Assembly (NCBI GenBank): GCA_038229135.1
Contig: JBBROS010000019.1
Coordinates: 1-64,000 of the forward strand
Origin: JBBROS01 sp038229135
Lineage (GTDB): Bacteria > Pseudomonadota > Alphaproteobacteria > Acetobacterales > Acetobacteraceae
DNA length: 64,000 bases
Direction of reading: 5' to 3'
Shown here: in pieces, positions 47,688 through 56,345 of the stretch
Position numbering within the stretch: position 1 is the first letter of the stretch
How the letters are laid out: each line of letters opens with the position of its first letter
Program-made: the position numbers and the translations under genes
Notes under the pieces: model-generated
Told to the model about the DNA's origin: nothing
Seen by the model: the letters and a program-made list of their open reading frames with translations, nothing else
Databases searched by the model: none

Positions 47688-48734
47688 ATGAACGGGAACC
47701 CCACAGGTCCGGTGCTGGGTCTCGAAACCTCCTGCGACGAGACGGCGGCCGCCGTGCTCTCGCCCGAGGGCGCCATCCTCGCCGAGGCCGTGCTCAGCCA
47801 GCGCGAGCACGCCCGCTTCGGCGGCGTGGTGCCCGAGGTCGCGGCCCGCGCCCACCTCGCCCACCTGCCCGGCCTGGTGCGGCAAGTGCTGGCCGAGGCC
47901 GGCACCATGCCGTCCGCCCTGGGCGGCATCGGCGCCAGCGCCGGGCCGGGGCTGATCGGGGGCCTCATCGTGGGCGCCGGCTTCGCCAAGGGCATGGCGC
48001 TCGCCCACGGCCTGCCCTTCGTCGCCGTGAACCACCTCGAGGCGCACGCCCTCACCGCCCGCCTGCCGGGCCTGGTGCCGGACGGTGCGCCCTTCCCCTA
48101 CCTCCTGCTCCTGCTCTCCGGCGGCCACTGCCAATGCGTGGCCGTCGAAGGCGTCGGCCGCCACCGGCGCCTGGGCTCCACCATCGATGACGCGGTAGGC
48201 GAGGCCTTCGACAAGGTGGGTAAACTCCTCGGCCTCCCCTGGCCCGGCGGCCCGGCGCTCGAGCGCCTCGCTGCCCACGGGACGCCCTCGCACGAGCCGT
48301 TCCCTCGTCCCCTCCGCGGCCGCCCGGGCTGCGACTTCAGCTTCTCGGGCCTGAAAACGGCCGTAGCGCACCGCATCGCCGCCTTGCCCTCGGGCGCCCT
48401 CCCGCATGCTCAGGCGGCCGACATCGCCGCCGGGTTCCAGGCGGCGGTCGCCGAGGTGCTGGCCGACCGCGCCACCCACGCGCTGGCCATGATGCCCGAG
48501 GCCCGCCTCCTCGTCGTTGCCGGAGGGGTCGCCGCCAACGCCGCCATCCGCGCCGCCCTCGCCCGCACCGCCGCGGCCGCCGGCGTCACCCTCGTCGCCC
48601 CGCCCATCCGCCTTTGCACGGACAACGCCGTCATGGTCGCCTGGGCCGCCATCGAGCGCCTTCGCCTGGGCCTGACGGACCCGCTCGACACCGCCCCGCG
48701 CCCCCGCTGGCCCCTTTCCGAGCTCGCCGCATGA
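47688..48734 (+). CDS. tsaD: tRNA threonylcarbamoyladenosine transferase TsaD
   Basis: A protein of 348 residues, putting the threonylcarbamoyl group on A37 of ANN-decoding tRNAs. Motifs: LGLETSCDETAAAVL, the metal-binding NHLEAHALTAR (His-x3-His), LLLLSGGHCQCV, STIDDAVGEAFDKVGKLLGL and VVAGGVAANAAIRA. Start is ATG 47688, the usual position before the ETSCD motif. It diverges from hemD and overlaps rlmJ by ATGA. Confidence 0.96.
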   Translation: MNGNPTGPVLGLETSCDETAAAVLSPEGAILAEAVLSQREHARFGGVVPEVAARAHLAHLPGLVRQVLAEAGTMPSALGGIGASAGPGLIGGLIVGAGFAKGMALAHGLPFVAVNHLEAHALTARLPGLVPDGAPFPYLLLLLSGGHCQCVAVEGVGRHRRLGSTIDDAVGEAFDKVGKLLGLPWPGGPALERLAAHGTPSHEPFPRPLRGRPGCDFSFSGLKTAVAHRIAALPSGALPHAQAADIAAGFQAAVAEVLADRATHALAMMPEARLLVVAGGVAANAAIRAALARTAAAAGVTLVAPPIRLCTDNAVMVAWAAIERLRLGLTDPLDTAPRPRWPLSELAA

Positions 48735-49537
48735 ACTACCGCCATGCCTTCCACGCCGGCAACTTCGCCGACTGCATGAAGCACGCCCTGCTGCTGAGCC
48801 TGCTCGGCCTGCTCACCCGCAAGCCTACCCCACTCTTCGTGCTCGACACCCATGCCGGCATCGGCAGCTACGACCTCATGGGCGCCGCCCAGCGCACCGG
48901 CGAGTGGAAGCAGGGCATCGCCCGCCTCATCCCCCCCACCCCACCACTCGTGCCGTTCGTCAGCCTCATCGAGCGCGTCGGCCTCTACCCCGGCTCCCCC
49001 CGCATCATCCGCGCCCGCCTCCGCCCCGGCGACGCCCTCGCCTGCTGCGAGCTGCACCCGGAGGACGCAGCCACCCTCCGCGCCGCGTTCCGCAACGAGC
49101 CGCAAGTGGCCGTGCACCACCGCGACGGCTACGAGGCCGTACGCGCCCTCCTGCCCCCACCGCAACGCCGCGGCCTCGTGCTGATCGACCCGCCCTACGA
49201 GGCGCCCGGCGAGCTCGACCGCGTGGTGCAGGCCCTGCAGGACGGCGCCGCCCGCTTCAACCACGGCGTGTATGCCGCCTGGTACCCCATCAAGCACCGC
49301 AGCCCTGTCACCGCCTTCCACCTCGCCATACAGGCTACCGGGCTCACGGACGTCATCGCCGCCGAGCTCTGGCTGCGCGAGCCCACGGACCCCGACCGCC
49401 TCAACGGCTGTGGCCTGATCATCCGCAACCCGCCTTACGGGTTCGACGCCGAAGCCGCCCCGATCCTCGGTGCCCTCCGCGACACCCTGGGCGAGGCGGG
49501 TGCCGGCGCCGACCTGATCCGCCTGACCGATGAGTAG
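48731..49537 (+). CDS. rlmJ: 23S rRNA (adenine-2030-N6)-methyltransferase RlmJ
   Basis: A protein of 268 residues. Family marks are NYRHAFHAGNFADCMKHALL at the start, VLDTHAGIGSYDL (SAM site), HHRDGYEAVRALLPP, the catalytic LIDPPYE (an N6-adenine methylase DPPY motif) and GLIIRNPPYG. It methylates A2030 of 23S rRNA. ATG 48731 overlaps the tsaD stop. In other alphaproteobacteria tsaD is often followed directly by gpsA, so rlmJ appears inserted between them here. Confidence 0.94.
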   Translation: MNYRHAFHAGNFADCMKHALLLSLLGLLTRKPTPLFVLDTHAGIGSYDLMGAAQRTGEWKQGIARLIPPTPPLVPFVSLIERVGLYPGSPRIIRARLRPGDALACCELHPEDAATLRAAFRNEPQVAVHHRDGYEAVRALLPPPQRRGLVLIDPPYEAPGELDRVVQALQDGAARFNHGVYAAWYPIKHRSPVTAFHLAIQATGLTDVIAAELWLREPTDPDRLNGCGLIIRNPPYGFDAEAAPILGALRDTLGEAGAGADLIRLTDE

Positions 49538-49572
49538 GTGGGGCGATGACCGGTGGAAGGGTGACACACGCC

Positions 49573-49627
49573 TCCTTCCCCCCTCCCCTAGCGCCTCCTC
49601 CCCTCGCGGAAGGGGCCGGGAGAGGGC
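49573..49627. repeat. C-rich/G-rich palindromic tract after rlmJ
   Basis: C-rich runs (CCCCCCTCCCC and CCTCCTCCCCTCGCGG) are answered by AAGGGGCCGGGAGAGGG. Stems are imperfect (best 5 base pairs, CCCCT with AGGGG). The motif resembles those at 12463 and 35856 and may end the tsaD-rlmJ transcript. The rest of 49538-49773 holds no gene I can support. Confidence 0.35.
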
Positions 49628-49773
49628 GAACCGCGTGCGCACCCGTCTCATGTTTGCAGGAACTCGTCGGACGGCCACGACTTGCCACTGTTCACGACAG
49701 ACGGACGAAAGAACCTCGAGAGGTTTTGGCATTACCTTCGCAAGCTGGTGCGTGACTGGTTCGACGCCGACCG

Positions 49774-50712
49774 ATGAATGACGTCGTCATCCTGGGCGCC
49801 GGAGCCTGGGGCACGGCCCTGGCCCTCCAGGCCCACCGCGCCGGAGCCCGCACCACGCTCGTGCTCCGCACGCCGTTCGAGGGCCGCAACAACCCCCGCC
49901 TCCCAGCCCATCCCCTGCCCGGCGCCATCACGCTCACCCCCGTCTGCCCGCCCGAGGCCGCGCTGGTCGTCGTCGCCATCCCCATGCAGTCCCTCCGCGC
50001 CGCCTTGCTGAGCAATATCCCCCGCGGCCCGCTCCTCCTCTGCGTCAAGGGCCTCGAGACAGGCACCGGCCTCCTCCCGCTCGAGCTCGCCGCCCTCCTC
50101 CACCCAGCCCGGCCCGCCGCGATCCTCACCGGGCCCAACTTCGCGCATGAAATCGCCGCCGGCCTCCCCGCCGCCGCCGTGCTCGCCGGCGACGCCCCCC
50201 TCCGCGCCCAGGCCGCCGAGCGCCTCGGCAGCGCCGCCTTCCGCCTGTACGGCAACGAGGACCCGGTCGGCGCCCAGCTCGGGGGAGCGGCCAAGAACGT
50301 CATCGCCATCGCAGCCGGGGCGGTGATGGGCGCCGGCCTCGGCGAGAACGCCCGCGCAGCACTCATTACACGCAGCCTCGCCGAACTCTCCCGCCTCGTC
50401 GTCGCCGAGGGCGGGCGCGCCGAAACCGTCGCCGGCCTCTCCGGCCTCGGCGACCTCCTCCTCACCTGCACCGGGGCCGCCAGCCGCAACTACCGCCTGG
50501 GCCTCGCGCTCGGCCGCGGGCAACCCCTGCCCGAAGCCCTCGCCGCCAGCGCCGGCGTTGTCGAAGGCGTCACCACGGCCCCCGCCCTCCTGGCCCGCGC
50601 CGGCGCCGTCGACATGCCCGTCTGTGCCGCCGTCGCCGGCCTGCTCGCCGGCCATACCACCCTCGGGCAGGCCATGGCCGCCCTCCTCTCCCGCCCTACA
50701 CGAGACGAGTAG
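49774..50712 (+). CDS. gpsA: Glycerol-3-phosphate dehydrogenase [NAD(P)+]
   Basis: A protein of 312 residues producing glycerol 3-phosphate for phospholipids. The N-terminal Rossmann motif is VVILGAGAWGTALALQAHRA; later come CVKGLETGTGLL, ILTGPNFAHEIAAGLP, the catalytic-lysine region GGAAKNVIAIAAGAVMGAG and GLSGLGDLLLTCTGAASRNY. The last base of its stop is the first base of the murJ GTG start. Confidence 0.96.
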   Translation: MNDVVILGAGAWGTALALQAHRAGARTTLVLRTPFEGRNNPRLPAHPLPGAITLTPVCPPEAALVVVAIPMQSLRAALLSNIPRGPLLLCVKGLETGTGLLPLELAALLHPARPAAILTGPNFAHEIAAGLPAAAVLAGDAPLRAQAAERLGSAAFRLYGNEDPVGAQLGGAAKNVIAIAAGAVMGAGLGENARAALITRSLAELSRLVVAEGGRAETVAGLSGLGDLLLTCTGAASRNYRLGLALGRGQPLPEALAASAGVVEGVTTAPALLARAGAVDMPVCAAVAGLLAGHTTLGQAMAALLSRPTRDE

Positions 50713-52253
50713 TGCTCAAGGGCTTCGTCACCGTCGGCGCATGGACCATGGGCAGCCGGCTTGCCGGCTTCGTCCGGGACATGCTCATCGCCAGCCTCGC
50801 CGGCACAGGCCCGGTTGCCGATGCCTTCTTCATCGCGCTCCGCGTGCCCAACCTGTTCCGCCGCCTGTTCGGCGAGGGCGCGTTCAACGCCGCCTTCGTG
50901 CCCGAGTTCAGCGGCATCCTCGCCCGCGACGGCACCGCCCAGGCCCGGCAGTTCGCGCAGGAAGCCATCGCCGTCATGGCCTTCTGGCTCCTGCTGCTCG
51001 TGGTGGCCGGCGAGGTCTTCATGCCGCAGCTCATGGCGCTGCTCACCCCGGGGTTCGCGGACGTGCCGGGCAAGCAGGCGCTCACCATCGAGCTGGCGCG
51101 CATCACCTTCCCTTACGTGTTCCTCATCTGCCTCGCGGCCCTGCTCTCGGGCGTGCTGAACGGGCTCGACCGTTTTGCCGCCGCCGCCGCCGCACCGCTC
51201 GTGTTCAACGCCGTCAGCATCGCGGCCATGCTCGGCCTCACGCCGTTCCTGCCCAGCGTCGGCCACGCGCTCGCCTGGGGCGTCACGGTGTCCGGCGTGC
51301 TGCAGCTGGCCCTCCTCGCCTGGGCCGTGCGCCGCGCCGGCATGGCGCTGCACGTGCCCCGCCCGCGCCTCACGCCCCGCATGCGCGTGCTGCTGCGCCG
51401 CATGGGCCCCGGCCTGATCGGCGCCGGGGTCACGCAGCTGAACCTCAGTGTGGACATCTGGATCGTGAGTTACCTGCCCCCGGGCTCGGCCGCCGTGCTG
51501 AACTACGCCGACCGCGTGAACCAGCTCCCCCTCGGCGTCATCGGCACCGCGGTCGGTACGGCGCTGCTGCCGCTGCTGTCCCGCCAGGTCCGCACTGGGG
51601 AGGACGCGCAGGCCATCGGCACCCTCAACCGCGCGACCGAGCTCACCCTCGCCCTCACGCTGCCCGCCGCCGTGGCGCTCGCCATCGCCGGATATCCCAT
51701 CATGCTCGTGCTGTTCGGCCGGGGCGCGTTCGACGCCACGGCCGCCACCCTCAGCGCGCAGTCGCTCGCCGCCTACGCCTTCGGCCTGCCCGCCTTCGTG
51801 CTGCTCAAGGTGTTCGTGCCCGCCTTCTTCGCCCGCGGCGACACCTCCGCCCCCGTCCGCATCGGCCTCGTCGCCATCGGCCTCAACCTGGTCCTCAACC
51901 TGCTCTTCATGACCCCCCTCCAACACATGGGCCCGGCGCTGGCCACCAGCGTGTCCGCCCTCTTCAACGTCCTCGCCCTGGCCATCCTGCTGGCCCGGCG
52001 CGGCCACTTCACCCTCGACCCCCGCCTCCGCCGCCGCCTCCCCCGCATCGCCGTCGCCGCCGCCGCCATGGGCGCCGCCCTCGCCCTGCTCCTCCCACCC
52101 CTCGCCCCCTGGTTCGCCCTCGAATACGTCCGCTGGGCCGCCCTCGCCGGCCTCGTCACCGCCGGCGCCGCCACCTACGCCGCCACCGGCCAACTCATCG
52201 GCGCGTTCAGCCTGCGGGACCTGCTGGCGCTGCTGCGCCGCCGGGGGGCTTAG
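50712..52253 (+). CDS. murJ: Lipid II flippase MurJ
   Basis: A protein of 513 residues with about 14 membrane helices. It flips the peptidoglycan precursor lipid II across the inner membrane. Family marks are GSRLAGFVRDMLIASLAGTG, ADAFFIALRVPNLFRRLFGE, GAFNAAFVPEF, VSYLPPGSAAVLNYADRVNQ (here with IVSYL) and LPLGVIGTAVGTALLPLLSR. The GTG start overlaps the gpsA stop by 1 base. I recall trpS as the usual next gene in this group; here a toxin locus lies between them. Confidence 0.96.
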   Translation: MLKGFVTVGAWTMGSRLAGFVRDMLIASLAGTGPVADAFFIALRVPNLFRRLFGEGAFNAAFVPEFSGILARDGTAQARQFAQEAIAVMAFWLLLLVVAGEVFMPQLMALLTPGFADVPGKQALTIELARITFPYVFLICLAALLSGVLNGLDRFAAAAAAPLVFNAVSIAAMLGLTPFLPSVGHALAWGVTVSGVLQLALLAWAVRRAGMALHVPRPRLTPRMRVLLRRMGPGLIGAGVTQLNLSVDIWIVSYLPPGSAAVLNYADRVNQLPLGVIGTAVGTALLPLLSRQVRTGEDAQAIGTLNRATELTLALTLPAAVALAIAGYPIMLVLFGRGAFDATAATLSAQSLAAYAFGLPAFVLLKVFVPAFFARGDTSAPVRIGLVAIGLNLVLNLLFMTPLQHMGPALATSVSALFNVLALAILLARRGHFTLDPRLRRRLPRIAVAAAAMGAALALLLPPLAPWFALEYVRWAALAGLVTAGAATYAATGQLIGAFSLRDLLALLRRRGA

Positions 52254-52395
52254 TTTCCGCTTCCGTTCTCCCTCGCCATGCAGAGCGGGCTTTATGAGGT
52301 AACGGCGCCCAGCTCGATCATGACGTCGCGACGCGAGCGGACCCTTGCGCCATGCGACCCTCGCATCGAAACGAGGAACTCGGACAAAGAACATA

Positions 52396-52423
52396 TTGCC
52401 AACTTTGGCCGATGAAGTATAGG
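52396..52423 (+). promoter_or_regulatory. Candidate promoter of the toxin gene
   Basis: TTGCCA (52396-52401), a 16-base spacer, then TATAGG (52418-52423), 28 bases before the toxin start. The sequence here is clearly richer in A and T than neighbouring regions. A strong ribosome-binding site, GGAGG, follows at 6 bases from the GTG. Confidence 0.45.
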
Positions 52424-52451
52424 TATTTCGTCCTTCGGAAGGAGGACGGCG

Positions 52452-53432
52452 GTGAGTTGGATCGATCAAGGAAGGCAGTGGCACGGATGGTTCGGGCACG
52501 GCACGGCAGCAGGTGTGGCCTCGAGCGAGTTCAAGGCCCGCGCGTTCGCGATCGTGAACTTTGCTGCGAGCGACATTCCGAGCAGGGACAAGTCGGCGTT
52601 TCCGCTGGACAAGACGACGGAGGTTCTGCGAAATTTTGCCTCGGTTATGGCGGCAGACGCCGGGTTGGCGCCAAACGACTTCCGCCTCCGCTTCTTCCGC
52701 GCCTCGTTCGATCCGGTGGATGCCTGGACGATCCAGACGGTCATGCGCGACATCGCTGCGGCGGACACCCACTCCGAGCTCGTCCGATCGGGCCAGGACC
52801 TGGCCACGACGATCGAGGCGCACGGCCCGGCCGAGTGGACCCGGCTGCTGGACACGGCCGTCGCACAGCTCGCGCCAGCCCCGCCCGCCGCAATGGCGAG
52901 CGGCGAGGCGAAGGTGGAGCTAGCAAAGTACTCCATTCCCCGTGGGCCGTTCCCGCTCCCGCTGCCGCTGCCGCCCGTTGTCATCCCGGGCACGCGCGAA
53001 AATCGAGCGCTGACGGATTCGACGATCCAGGGGATTCGCAAGCTCGGCAGCGCAATTGGCGGCTTGTTCGAGAGCAAGCCGCGCGACCCGGAGGAGGACG
53101 AGGATGAGAACCGGCGGCGCAGACCACCCGGCGTCCGTCCCAAGTCACCGGAACCAGCCGGGGCAGCGGGCCAGGAAGGGGAGACACGCGACAAGCCGCC
53201 GCCTGGCTCAAAGCCTATCGATCAGACGCAGTGGTCAGGCGACCACCAAGAGATCAAGCGCGGTATTGGTGCGAAAGGAGCGGACGACGTGCGTATCTCG
53301 CCGGATGGAGACGTGTGGGCCAAGAAGCCAGACGGAAGCTGGACCAATCACAACGCCGCCGGCGCTTACACTGAGTCCGGCACGCCCTCTGGCAGGACGG
53401 GCGCGGAACGCGACAGCCGGCCAGAGCGATAA
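52452..53432 (+). CDS. Putative polymorphic toxin with C-terminal toxin domain
   Basis: A protein of 326 residues starting at GTG 52452 behind GGAGG. The N-terminal part (1-150; SWIDQGRQWHGWFGHGTAAG) is a helical domain that I associate loosely with alphaproteobacterial polymorphic toxins, without a family name. Residues 165-180 are Pro/Leu-rich (PLPLPLPPVVIPGT). Residues 205-255 form an acidic/basic disordered linker. The last 75 residues carry WSGDHQEIKRGIGAKGADDV, SPDGDVWAKKPDGSWTNH and a PSGRT ending, like small nuclease-type toxin tips. No signal peptide or PAAR/VgrG part is seen. An immunity-like gene starts 11 bases later. The toxin role is inferred. Confidence 0.65.
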   Translation: MSWIDQGRQWHGWFGHGTAAGVASSEFKARAFAIVNFAASDIPSRDKSAFPLDKTTEVLRNFASVMAADAGLAPNDFRLRFFRASFDPVDAWTIQTVMRDIAAADTHSELVRSGQDLATTIEAHGPAEWTRLLDTAVAQLAPAPPAAMASGEAKVELAKYSIPRGPFPLPLPLPPVVIPGTRENRALTDSTIQGIRKLGSAIGGLFESKPRDPEEDEDENRRRRPPGVRPKSPEPAGAAGQEGETRDKPPPGSKPIDQTQWSGDHQEIKRGIGAKGADDVRISPDGDVWAKKPDGSWTNHNAAGAYTESGTPSGRTGAERDSRPER

Positions 53433-53443
53433 AGGAATTGTTT

Positions 53444-53896
53444 ATGTCTGATGAGCTTCTTTATTCCATCCGCATCCTGATCATCCACCCAACGCTCGCG
53501 TCGGAGGAGATCACAGCTGCCCTCAACCTCCAACCGCGCATGGCGAAGACCGTCGGGCAGCCTAGGCAAACCCCAAAAGGCCAAACAATGGGGGGAGTGT
53601 GGCCGGACACGCGGTGGTCGACCTGGGAAACTAGAAGTGGCGACCGTTACTTCTTCAAGTGTCTCGACAAGCTGCTGGACCGGTTCAGCGAGCATCGCAC
53701 CTTCCTGCACAGGATCGTCGAGACGGGCGGCGAAATCAACTTTCTCGTCGAGTTGCCCGGCCAGTCGAACATCGGTGACATGCTGACTGAACGCACCGTC
53801 GCAAAGCTCGCCGATTTGAAAGGGTCGCTCGGTGCTGAGGTCTTCCCCGACGCGAACCCCATGAAGGAAGAACGCATCTGGGCTGACGATCCGTAG
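53444..53896 (+). CDS. DUF4279-like immunity protein 1
   Basis: A protein of 150 residues. The start YSIRILIIHPTLASEEITAA with LNLQP, then VGQPR, GGVWPDTRWS and FFKCLDKLLDRFSEH match the DUF4279 pattern of paired beta strand and helix, a family often found beside toxin genes. ATG 53444 has AAAGGA upstream and lies 11 bases after the toxin stop, as expected for a cognate immunity gene. Third positions are less GC-biased than in the housekeeping genes around it, in line with transfer. Confidence 0.7.
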   Translation: MSDELLYSIRILIIHPTLASEEITAALNLQPRMAKTVGQPRQTPKGQTMGGVWPDTRWSTWETRSGDRYFFKCLDKLLDRFSEHRTFLHRIVETGGEINFLVELPGQSNIGDMLTERTVAKLADLKGSLGAEVFPDANPMKEERIWADDP

Positions 53897-53953
53897 CCCA
53901 GCCATGAAAACACCGCCCCAAGAATGTGATCGTCTCCGAAGCGTCCGCGATGA

Positions 53954-54082
53954 TCGCAGGATGGCAAAGCTCAGGATAGGAATAAAGCCGGACCCATACA
54001 CTTCGCGGCAGGCGACTTAATGGAAGCCGGCAAGCCATCTGGAAGAACAAACACAGAAATCGTCAGATGGCTAGCTCCGTAG
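53954..54082 (+). pseudogene. Remnant of a second toxin C terminus (orphan tail)
   Basis: This frame reads from just after a TGA (53951-53953) to TAG (54080-54082) and has no start of its own. Its last 28 residues align without gaps to the end of the intact toxin at about 12 identities, including H-x-AAG and PSGRT, and the number of residues from PSGRT to the stop is the same (ten). The stop is 11 bases before the second immunity gene, exactly as in the intact pair. It is therefore the end of a lost or displaced toxin gene. Confidence 0.6.
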
Positions 54083-54093
54083 AGGATACAAGC

Positions 54094-54546
54094 ATGTCTA
54101 CTCACCTTCAGTACAGCATCCGAGTTCTGATCATTCATCCCACGCTCACCTCGGACGAGATCAGTCGCGAACTCAACCTCCAACCTCGTAGCATAAAGTC
54201 GGTCGGGCAGCCGAGACTCGGACGCACCGGCCAATCGCTCGGCGGCGTGTGGCCCGACACGAGGTGGTCGGTATCGGAGGTCAGGAACGGTGACCGGTCT
54301 TTCTTCAAGCGCCTCGACAAGCTGCTGGACCGGTTCAGCGAGCACCGCGCTTTCCTGCGCAGGATTGCCGAGACGGGCGGCAGAACCAACTTCATCATCG
54401 ACCTGCCTGGCCAGGCGAACATCGGCGACACACTCACCGAACGGACCGTCGCCAAGCTAGCGGACCTGAAAGGGTCGCTCGGCGTTGAGGTCTTCCCCAA
54501 CGCAAACCCCGAGGAGGAGGAATACATCTGGGCTGACGATCCGTGA
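54094..54546 (+). CDS. DUF4279-like immunity protein 2
   Basis: A protein of 150 residues, the same length as immunity protein 1 and about three quarters identical to it by eye, with long identical runs (LDKLLDRFSEHR; LTERTVAKLADLKGSLG; IWADDP). Differences cluster around residues 25-48 and 95-110. ATG 54094 has AGAGGA at 7 bases and matches the start of protein 1; an ATG at 54067 would overlap the toxin remnant. It is paired with a broken toxin tail, so it may now protect against a toxin no longer encoded here. Confidence 0.7.
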   Translation: MSTHLQYSIRVLIIHPTLTSDEISRELNLQPRSIKSVGQPRLGRTGQSLGGVWPDTRWSVSEVRNGDRSFFKRLDKLLDRFSEHRAFLRRIAETGGRTNFIIDLPGQANIGDTLTERTVAKLADLKGSLGVEVFPNANPEEEEYIWADDP

Positions 54547-54630
54547 CCGGGCGGGTAACGCTGATCGTCTCTAAGACCTCGTCCCTACCCCAGCCTTGAC
54601 CCCGCCCCGCCCCGCCGCGACAACCGCGCC

Positions 54631-55626
54631 ATGCAACGCATCTTCTCCGGCATCCAGCCCTCCGGCGTCCCCACCCTCGGCAACTATCTTGGTGCCGTGC
54701 GCAACTGGGTGGCTCTCCAGGCCGACCATGAGTGCCTCTATTGCGTGGTGGACCTCCACGCCATCACGCAGTGGCAGGAGCCCTCGGGCCTCGCCGACGC
54801 CACCCGTGGCATGGCCGCCGCCCTCCTGGCGTGCGGCATCGACCCTGCCGCCCACATCCTCTTCAACCAGTCCGCCGTGCCCGCCCACGCCCGGCTCGGC
54901 TGGATCTTCACCTGCGTCGCCCGCATCGGCTGGCTGAACCGCATGACGCAGTTCAAGGACAAGGCCGGCAAGGACCGCGAGGCCGTCAGCGCCGGGCTGT
55001 ACATCTACCCCACCCTCATGGCCGCCGACATCCTCGCGTACCACGCCACCCGCGTGCCCGTGGGCGACGACCAGAAGCAGCATCTCGAGCTCGCCAACGA
55101 CATCGCCCAGAAGTTCAACCACGATTACGGCCAGGACTTCTTCCCCGCCATCGAGCCGCTCATCTTCGGCACCGCCGCCCGCGTCATGAGCCTCCGCGAC
55201 GGCCAGAAGAAGATGAGCAAGTCCGACCCCTCGGACCAGAGCCGCATCAACCTGACGGACGACGCGGACACCATCGCCCTGAAGATCCGCCGCGCCAAAA
55301 CCGACCCGGAGCCGCTTCCCAGTGAGCCCGAAGGCCTCGAGAATCGCCCCGAGGCCCGCAACCTCGTCGGCATCATGGCCGCCCTCCTGAACACGGACGC
55401 CACCGCCATCCTCCGCGACCATGGCGGCCAGGGCTTCGGCACCTTCAAGCAGGCGCTGGCCGACGTGGTGGTCGGCCACCTCGCCCCCATCGCCACCGAA
55501 ACCGCCCGCCTCCTTGCGGACCCGGCGCACGTCGACACCATCCTTCGCGACGGCGCAGCCCGCGCCGCCGCCATCGCGGACCCGATCGTGGCCGAGGCGG
55601 AGCGCCTGGTCGGCTTCCTGAAATGA
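54631..55626 (+). CDS. trpS: Tryptophanyl-tRNA synthetase
   Basis: A protein of 331 residues, class I synthetase. RIFSGIQPSGVPTLGNYLG holds the HIGH-like motif (TLGNYLG), DLHAIT follows, then AADILAYHATRVPVGDDQKQ for tryptophan and ATP, and KKMSKSDPSD is the KMSKS loop. Normal bacterial length. ATG 54631 lies 84 bases after the second immunity gene. It overlaps the SDR gene by ATGA. Confidence 0.97.
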   Translation: MQRIFSGIQPSGVPTLGNYLGAVRNWVALQADHECLYCVVDLHAITQWQEPSGLADATRGMAAALLACGIDPAAHILFNQSAVPAHARLGWIFTCVARIGWLNRMTQFKDKAGKDREAVSAGLYIYPTLMAADILAYHATRVPVGDDQKQHLELANDIAQKFNHDYGQDFFPAIEPLIFGTAARVMSLRDGQKKMSKSDPSDQSRINLTDDADTIALKIRRAKTDPEPLPSEPEGLENRPEARNLVGIMAALLNTDATAILRDHGGQGFGTFKQALADVVVGHLAPIATETARLLADPAHVDTILRDGAARAAAIADPIVAEAERLVGFLK

Positions 55627-56345
55627 GGACCCTCGTCGTTACCGGCGGCAGCCAAGGCATCGGCGCCGCCACCTGCCGCCTCGCCGCCGCCCGGGGCTGG
55701 GCCGTGTGCTTCAGCTACGGCACGAACGATGCCCCGGCTCGCGCCCTCGAGGCCGAGCTCCGCGTTGCCGGGCACGTTGCGCTCGCAGTAAAGGCGGATG
55801 CCGCGAGCGCCCCGGACACCGACCGCCTGTTCGACAGCGCCGCCACCCTCGGCCCCATCGAGGGCGTGGTCGCCAATGCCGGCATCACCGGCCCCGTCAG
55901 CCTCATCGCCGACCTGGACGAGGCCGCGCTGGACCAGCTGCTCGCCACCAACGTCCGCGGCGCCTACCTCACCGTCCGCGCCGCCTCCCGCACCATGACG
56001 GCCGGCGCCATCGTGACGGTCTCGAGCCGCGCCTCCCAGCTCGGCAGCCCGGGCGAGTGGGTCCACTACGCCGCCAGCAAGGGCTGGGTCGACACGCTCA
56101 CCCTCGGCGCCGCCCGCGAGCTCGCGCCCCGCGGCATCCGCGTCAACGCCGTTCTCCCCGGCCTCATCGACACCGCCATCCACGAGAAGGCCGGCAAGCC
56201 CGATCGCGTGGCGGACATGGCCCCGAGCATCCCGCTCGGCCGCGCCGGCACGCCCGACGAGGTGGCCCGCGCCATCCTGTTCCTGCTCAGCGACGAGGCG
56301 AGCTACATCACCGGCGCCCTCCTCCCCGTCTCCGGCGGGCGCTGA
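55623..56345 (+). CDS. Short-chain dehydrogenase/reductase
   Basis: A protein of 240 residues of the classical SDR family. The cofactor motif is VVTGGSQGIGAAT, then VANAGITG. The catalytic set is Ser in VTVSSRASQLG, and Tyr and Lys in YAASKGW; LPGLIDTAIH and SYITGALLPVSGGR follow. It resembles FabG-like and sugar/polyol reductases; the substrate cannot be told. It overlaps both trpS (ATGA) and the PaaX-like gene (CTGA). Confidence 0.92.
   Translation: MRTLVVTGGSQGIGAATCRLAAARGWAVCFSYGTNDAPARALEAELRVAGHVALAVKADAASAPDTDRLFDSAATLGPIEGVVANAGITGPVSLIADLDEAALDQLLATNVRGAYLTVRAASRTMTAGAIVTVSSRASQLGSPGEWVHYAASKGWVDTLTLGAARELAPRGIRVNAVLPGLIDTAIHEKAGKPDRVADMAPSIPLGRAGTPDEVARAILFLLSDEASYITGALLPVSGGR

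Noticed and set aside
49546..49755. A short open frame in the rlmJ-gpsA gap
   Set aside because: Its first half translates a C-rich palindrome and its second half matches nothing; no start signal.
52352..53107. A 251-codon frame overlapping the toxin gene in another phase
   Set aside because: It lacks a ribosome-binding site and overlaps the frame that has a strong one plus a toxin-like C terminus.
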